64,000 bases of DNA from contig CADCXA010000010.1 in NCBI GenBank assembly GCA_902806565.1, forward strand, positions 124,001-188,000. The letters are read 5' to 3'. The DNA comes from Hypoxylon rubiginosum (lineage: Eukaryota > Ascomycota > Sordariomycetes > Xylariales > Hypoxylaceae). The notes under the pieces were generated by a model. The model did no database searches and had not been told where the DNA came from. It saw only the letters and a list, made by a program, of their open reading frames with translations. Positions 58,301 through 64,000 of the stretch are shown piece by piece. Positions within the stretch are counted from its first letter, which is position 1; the number at the start of each line of letters is the position of its first letter. The position numbers were made by a program, and so were the translations under genes.

Positions 58301-60829
58301 CTATTCCTCGTCGGACATACCGTTAAGCCATGCCCTAGACCACTCGGCGAGCTCGTCGTCGCTTAATTTATTAAGCATAAGCTCTCTCTCTTCATCCGCT
58401 ACCCCGTAAAACCAGGGATCTAGGTCCTTAATAACCCCTGCTCGTAGCCAAGAGCGCAATACCTGACACATCCCTATTGTACTGGCATCTAGGTTATTGC
58501 GCTGTGGCGTGACCATTCGACCTGCGGCTGAAAAGAGCCTCTCACACTCGGCTGACATTGGCTGGACCGTTAGGAAGTCTAGAGCCATAGCCGATAACCG
58601 AGGATACCTATTCCGGCGATCGTGCCAGTAAGCAATAGGATCGTCAACGTTGCTGTCGCTATCCTCAGGGTGGTCTAACCAGTGCTGATACTCGTCAACG
58701 CCCTGGGGTATGCCGAGAAGGCCACTACCACCCGTGCTAGTACGAGAGCTCGCAGCGAAGGCCCTGAACACGTTAGGTTTTCGCCGTTTTCTCTGTGGCT
58801 CCCCATCCTGGCTCTTATCCTGGCTCCCATCCTGACTCCCATCCTGACTCCTATCCCGGCTCGCCGAGGACCGGCTGGTTGAGCTCTCTTGCTTGTATTG
58901 TTCCCGCCACACGTCTTTAACCTTAGACCTGGCTAGAGTGATCCAGGTAGGGTTATCAGACCACGCGTTTTCGAACCAGGTCCATCTATAAGCCGGATGG
59001 AGAGCCAGCGAGGCGTAGTAGATGGGGGTCTCGTCGAGCTTCGTATAGTAACTATCGAGCTTCTCCCGGGCGGCGTTGATATTTAATAAAAAGTGCTCTC
59101 GATCCGGGTAGTCAGCTTCGTCGGCTTTGTGCTCTTCTAGGACCTTTAGTAGGAATTCGAAGCCTAGTAGCACGTCCCATATATTGCCATATGAGCCGGT
59201 CCACCCTCTTTTACGTCTCCTAATCATGCCGTCGCCCTCCAGGACTATAATGGTATCTTCATACTTTTCGAGTATATCGGTCAGCCTCTCAATAAAGCAC
59301 CAATCTTCCGAAGACAGGGCATTCTCGTCTCTACAGATAAATGGCTTATTGGCCTGGTTAGGAGCTCGCCTAGGTCTGCAGTGCTCCTCCCAGGTCTGGG
59401 TCTCACCGAATATCAATTGAGCGATATATGGACGTAATAGAAGGGCCCGCTTCATCATGTGGTATTGGGATAGCCACCGGGTATTCTTGTCAAGGATGAC
59501 CTTTAGGGCCTTCTTGCAGGCCGGGTCCCTTGTTTGGAGTGCCGTGAGCTCGTGGTGAAGTCTATCCTTGTTGAATATATTATGGACAAGGTTATGGAGC
59601 TTGCCCACGGGGCCTCTCTTACGCCAGAGGGCGTGCTCGGCATCGGATAGAGCGGGCTCGTCGGCAACGTCCCGTTCGAATTGTTCGGCTTTGCCACCAA
59701 AAAGTAGAGCCTTTGCCGATAAATTCAGGATGTGGCCGAAGCATCGGCCGCGCCGCTCAACACCTATAAAGCCAAGCTGAAAGCCAATCTGGGACAACAC
59801 TGTATCGTTACTGCCTGCGTTATCGAGAGTGAAATACCCAACCTTGTCAGCTATCTCGTACTCGTTGATAATCCTGGCCACGTGGGTTGCTATATTAATA
59901 CCCGTGTGAGCCTCTTTAAGCTCGGGGATTCCTAGGACGAGTTTGCAAGGTCTATCATTCTCGTCGCGAAAAAAACAAGCTATCCCGTATAGGTTAAGCC
60001 GGTTAGGTGACCGCCAGCCATCAAAAGAAATGTGGACAAGCCCCGGGGACTCCTTGAGCACCCGGATCACCTTGTCTTTGTGCTCTGTATACGCCGTCTT
60101 AATCCGATTCCGAATGGTGACCTGCGAAGGGACGGCTTCGCGGCGGTCTGACGGAGGGCACGCGTATTCAATCATCCTACAGAACCCCTGCTCGTCGGCG
60201 ACCGAGAAGGAGTGGTTATAAGACACGATCCATTCAACAAGGAGCCGTTGAAAGTGCCTTTTATCGAAATTGTGGTTGAAATGGTTCGCGATCCTCTGCT
60301 GGGTAGGGTCACTCAGGTCTAATCCTAGCTGCCGGATAACTCCTGGGGGCTTAGGAGCTCGTAGGTGCTCGGCTTTGGCCTGGCTTCTTGACATTGAATG
60401 GCGCGCGGGAGCCTTTATCTTGTGGGCCGAGTATAAGTGATCCGCCGAGTTTTGTATGCTACTCGCATGATAGGCCTTGGGGTATCGAGCTCTCTTATAC
60501 ACGCAGGGCTTGCAGACCCATTTGTGGATGCCCGTAGAGCTCGTGAGGTCGTACCCAAAACCCCAGGTCCAGCTACGTGACTCTCTAGACCGCTCTGTAT
60601 ATATATGGTTGGGGAAGCACTTCCAGAGATAGGCTTCACGTATAGGGTCCGGCTCGGACAGCGCAGATAGATAGCTGAAAGGATTCGTAGGGGTAGGGGT
60701 ATCGGCAACAGTGGTGTCGGTATCGGTGGTATCGGTAGTGACAGTGGTATCGCGTCTGTTTTGATAGATATCGGGATCATTATAATCCTCTAGGACTTCT
60801 ATAGATTGAATAGGAGCCATTAGAATCAA
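58301..60829 (-). mobile_element. hAT-superfamily transposase, uninterrupted ORF
   Basis: 842-residue single-exon ORF. N-terminus: Asp/Thr-rich, then a BED-type zinc finger (WVCKPCVYKRARYPKAYH...ADHLYSAH, residues about 107-140). Core: HISFDGWRSPNRLNLYGI, TLDNAGSNDTVLSQIG, CFGHILNLSAKALLFG and TRWLSQYHMMKRALLL, all typical of hAT. A Ser/Asp/Gln repeat (DGSQDGSQDKSQDG) precedes the C-terminal dimerisation domain (LDFLTVQPMSAECERLFSAA, NNLDASTIGMCQVLRSW). Length is normal for hAT. No stop or frameshift, in contrast to nearly every other transposon here, so the insertion is likely recent or still active. I could not fix the terminal inverted repeats or 8-bp duplication by eye. Confidence 0.92.
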
Positions 60830-61696
60830 TTAGCAATAAAATGCGTAAGTTATAAGGGTCGAAAGTGTAATTTTTGGTATCGTTGAAGAATAGGGGTATG
60901 ATAATTGTCAGTATAGGTATCAAAAACAATAGGGATTCTACTTACTTTACAAGCCAGGACCACTCCATAATTGAAGTAGGGACTTTGGTATTGAGTTAGA
61001 TAGCTAGTACTTTAAATTTGCAGTGATTTAGACGTAATTTAAAGTATTTTGTAGCAGTCTAGGTATCCGGCTTATTGGTGATCCAAGATGGAAGGTACGG
61101 AAATGGAAGGTGCGAAACGCACTGTGGAGGTATTTAAGAACCTAGGCTATGGAGGGGCAACTCAAGACTTTACATCCTCCATAAGCATCCTTAGAAATAT
61201 CCCCTCGTTTTCTGGTGATTTCGTCCAGGCACGGCTGCGAAGCCTGCGCTGTGATTCAGACGTCGTATAATATGGCTTAATTCAATTCAAAAACAATTGC
61301 TCTTCTTGGAGCCTTCAAAAACCCGCAGCCGCTGCGTGGAAACCTTCGTTTACAAGCCTTCACCAAAGCCATCAATGGCCCGATCGATAGAAACAATAAG
61401 CCTTGCGCGGCAAGCCTTCATTCGGAATTACGAAACAGTCAATAAGTCTTACGTCTTTATTACGTCTTCAATTAAGTCCCTAGAGCATTGACGCCCTTAA
61501 CACCCTCTCGAATGCGAGTGTCAACGGAAAGGCACGTCGTTGCCAGGATGGCTGGAGGGAGGGCTGGAGGAACCTACGTTGGTAGAGGCCATGGGTGGTG
61601 GCTCGAGAATGGGCATGCGGAAGCGTATACTGGGAAGCCTTTGAGATATGGAAAAGTGGTATTGATGGAAGCCTTCTGGCAAAGTGGAATTGAAGC
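60830..61696. other. gene-free stretch
   Basis: 5' flank of the hAT transposase and, at 61290-61490, AAGCCTTC/AAGCCTTG-rich sequence similar in wording to the 54-kb element. No gene. Confidence 0.45.
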
Positions 61697-61968
61697 TACT
61701 AGCTGCGCAACCCGGCCGTGCTTGCACGGCCGGGAGGGAAGCTGTGGGTTTTTTTATAGATTATATAAGCATTTCACCATCGCACCATATTAACTTCGCG
61801 TAATTCAAATCAATTGGAATTTATCTATGAAAATATGAAATGAAAATTAGGAAACTGGTATTTAATTGTCAAGTTTATTACCTTTTATTGGAACCTTTTG
61901 TCAATTTGCGTTGCCCTTTTCCAACCAGTATACCTGTGCCGACTATCCTACCTACGCCCTATGCCCTA
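61697..61968 (-). repeat. ~270-bp dispersed repeat with terminal GC hairpin (copy b)
   Basis: Inverse-orientation copy of 12174-12443. On the minus strand it ends with CCCGGCCGTGC-AA-GCACGGCCGGG, a perfect 11-bp stem, then TTGCGCAGCTAG. Hairpin followed by a CTAG end is like a Helitron 3' terminus. Its other end lies about 60 bp from the stop codon of HNH copy 4. Confidence 0.7.
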
Positions 61969-62026
61969 TACCCATACCCATACCTATTCTTTCCAAACTC
62001 CCATTCGAACTTTACCATCCCTTTCC

Positions 62027-63790
62027 CTAGAAATTCTTCAACTGGCGATTGCCATTTTCCTTAGCTGTTGGAGTGTCATCGCGTCTATACTTACCAAAGT
62101 TCCATTCACTGCTAGCCTGGGTGCTACCGTCGCTGCTAATGAAACTATCGAATGATGAAGCCAAGTTGGTACTCAGTTTAGGCGTAATATCGCTGGACGC
62201 AAACCTAGGCTGTTCGGTCTTGACATGGGTTGGAATCGGTATCGATTTTGTACGCTTCGCCCTCGGCTCTTCGTCAGTTTCGGACTCTTCCTCACAACTA
62301 CTGTCGCTGGTTGTTGGCTCTGGTTCATCTTGTCTCTGTGCAGCGAGGGCCTTCTCATAGAGCCGGCGGTAAGCACCGGGGCCGTCATCGTCAGATTCCG
62401 AATCTGAATCCGAAGAGCCTTCCTCCGAAGCTGAGGGATAGTGTTCGCAATTATCTCCCGACTGCTGACCTCCCGACTCCGGGCCTCCCGACTGCTGGTC
62501 TCTACCTCGTTTTTTCCCCTTCCCTTGATCATCTGTTTTTAGCATTCCTGCCCGTGGCTTGTATATCCCAGCCAAGGTCTCTGATGGCTTTTGCTTATAG
62601 CGTCCATCCTCTTGGAGTTCTGCCAATAGTAAATTGAACTTCTGATTTTTCGTCGCCCTCTCGTCTTTAAGTAGCAGGGCCATCTTGTCATGCATCAGAC
62701 TCCAGGCAAAACGTGCGAGTGCATATTGAGGGGGCGCTCTTAGGATAGGACGGCATTTGACATTGTGGTAGAGGTCCAAACATAACAGGTCTCCATCGAC
62801 GGAAAGTCCTGGTGGGTTTAATACATGGATCCGCAATGTATACGACCCGTTCGGTTTGCCATCCTCATCTCTGTCTTCCTTTGGCACCGCGACCATGTGG
62901 CTGTAATCGAATAGGTAATGGATGTCATTTCGGATCGCTATTCGATTCTCATTGTCATTAAGAGGGTCGTTCGTGTCCGAAAGTGAGGTTGCAAAGTTTC
63001 GCATGTGGTGGCTGTTGAACCAAGTCGAGCATGCTTTCGGTATAATATGGGCCATTCTGGTCCCAATCGGCGCTCCTGTAAAGCGACAGGTCTCAGTTGG
63101 GAAGTCATGACTGCTTATTGGTTCTTTCGGGTCCACCATAATCTCAGCAGCTGAGGCCCGCGGAAGTGCTCTCTCATCGTTCGAGGTTGGCTCGTTCAAG
63201 GTCGGCTCGTTCAAGGTCGGCTCATTCGAGGTCGGCTCGCTCGCGGTCGATTCGTCGTGTTCGCGCTTCAAGCCCACTGCCTTTTTCCATGGTAGAGGCA
63301 AAACGGCAGGCATTACCCACTGGTCAAAGTTTGGGCAAAAGGCATAGTTGTCTATCAATATTATTCTGTTAATAAACTTGAATAATTGTCACGACATTAT
63401 AGTGAGAAGATATTTGGTACTATCTGTTGGCTGGATCCACCAATAGTCACCGAACGGCAGGATCCCATGGTCAGGTATAGCAAATGGTTCGCCCTTGGGG
63501 GTTTTCGAGATGTAGAAATCATATTCGTCTCTGTGTGCCCGCAACACACTGGTGTTCTTCCCTACCGCCGGATGCCAGTGGTTACCAGTAATGGTAGTGC
63601 AGGCAGCATAAACTATTCCGTGGTCAACACCAGAGGTCGTGCCAAAGTAATCCGAAGAGTTGAAACTAAGTAATGGCTTCATTCCTGGGTATCCTGGATG
63701 GTATACATCGAGCTTGCGTCGTAGCCGCGTATGTAGATTGCGTGGCGGCAGCCTATGGACTAGGTAGTGTAATTTATCGATGTTGTTCAT
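62027..63790 (-). CDS. HNH-nuclease family protein, copy 4
   Basis: Exon 1 63790-63421, intron 63420-63352 (69 nt, GTACCA donor, TTGATAG acceptor; phases agree), exon 2 63351-62027, about 564 residues. N-terminal module: LDVYHPGYPG, a diverged SSDYFG in place of SDDG, and ITGNHWHP. After the join: NYAFCPNFDQWVMPAVLPLPW. The linker has a four-unit NEPTL/SNEPTS repeat. HNH core: CRFTGAPIGTRMAHIIPK (first His) and NRIAIRNDIH (N-x8-H). PPQYALARFAWSLM follows, then a Ser/Asp/Glu-rich tail with RAKRTKSIPI. The copy is intact but the most diverged in its N-terminus. The ~270-bp repeat lies directly downstream. Confidence 0.85.
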
Positions 63791-64000
63791 CTTCGAATAT
63801 ATAGACGCGATATATATAGACTTGAGTATATATAGATGATAGAAAGTTGTGCTTGTTATGGTGCAAGCGAGGCTGTGAGGATCTATCTACGTAGGCCCTT
63901 AGGTAGGCAATGAGTCACTTCAGAACCCGGAATATCAATGATCCGTTATTTGCTTATATATGTAAGCAAGTTATATGACGTATAGGTATTTCCCAACGTT

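Noticed and set aside
58119..61130. CAGTG-type terminal repeats for the hAT element at 58120 and 61125
   Set aside because: CAGTGTGATT and CAGTGCGTTT are only loosely alike, and the 8 bp outside do not match.
40426..64000. Firm Starship call
   Set aside because: The recombinase-like gene is decayed and no flanking direct repeats or right boundary can be found within the window.
1..64000. CRISPR arrays, rRNA genes, bacterial operons or ribosome binding sites
   Set aside because: None seen; the introns and gene families are those of a filamentous fungus.

Overview
The window looks like an accessory, repeat-rich, AT/GC-patchy stretch of a filamentous ascomycete (Pezizomycotina) genome. The reasons are short introns (about 50-85 nt, GTAAGT-type donors, CTAAC-like branch sites, YAG acceptors) and families typical of these fungi: FunK1-type kinase, DUF3435 recombinase, highly reducing polyketide synthase (PKS), BBE and GMC flavoenzymes, F-box protein, Tad1-like LINE and hAT transposon. 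Species cannot be fixed from the sequence. Many genes are broken by stop codons, frameshifts and lost splice sites. Several stops could come from C-to-T change at CAA/CAG, as repeat-induced point mutation (RIP) would give.

Layout. 1-2.3 kb: 5' part of an HNH-nuclease gene (copy 1, minus) and an unknown ORF. 2.3-10.3 kb: gene-poor DNA with a tRNA-derived fold-back, a decayed dispersed-family gene, and two MITE-like elements lying 2 bp apart. 10.4-15.6 kb: F-box protein, HNH copy 2 and a small C2H2 protein. 16.3-22.3 kb: LINE relic, an intact coiled-coil gene, a SNF2 helicase relic and a possible LTR. 24.2-35.3 kb: a dead secondary-metabolite cluster, all on the minus strand: BBE-type oxidoreductase, highly reducing PKS (KS-AT-DH-cMeT-ER-KR-ACP) and an MFS exporter truncated close to the truncated KS. 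35.9-37.7 kb: HNH copy 3, uninterrupted. 38.3-39.8 kb: a four-exon small acidic gene and a carboxymuconolactone-decarboxylase-like relic. 40.4-44.0 kb: a DUF3435 tyrosine-recombinase-like gene followed by a C2H2/chromodomain gene. 44.3-54.0 kb: GTP cyclohydrolase I relic, frameshifted FunK1 kinase, FAD monooxygenase and GMC alcohol-oxidase-like relics, and an APH-fold phosphotransferase ORF ending inside a TA-flanked inverted-repeat element. 56.6-63.8 kb: a small conserved fungal protein, an uninterrupted hAT transposase, and HNH copy 4 (minus).

The most notable signal is the HNH family. Four strongly diverged copies share an N-terminal YHP/SDDG/AGNxW module, an HNH core with exact N-x8-H spacing, an ARFAW-like motif and (where visible) an acidic Ser/Asp tail. 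Two copies abut the same ~270-bp repeat, which ends in a GC-rich hairpin with a compensatory base-pair change. No host pathway links the remaining genes; the region reads as a sink for mobile elements and dying accessory genes, with a few intact selfish or unknown genes in it.
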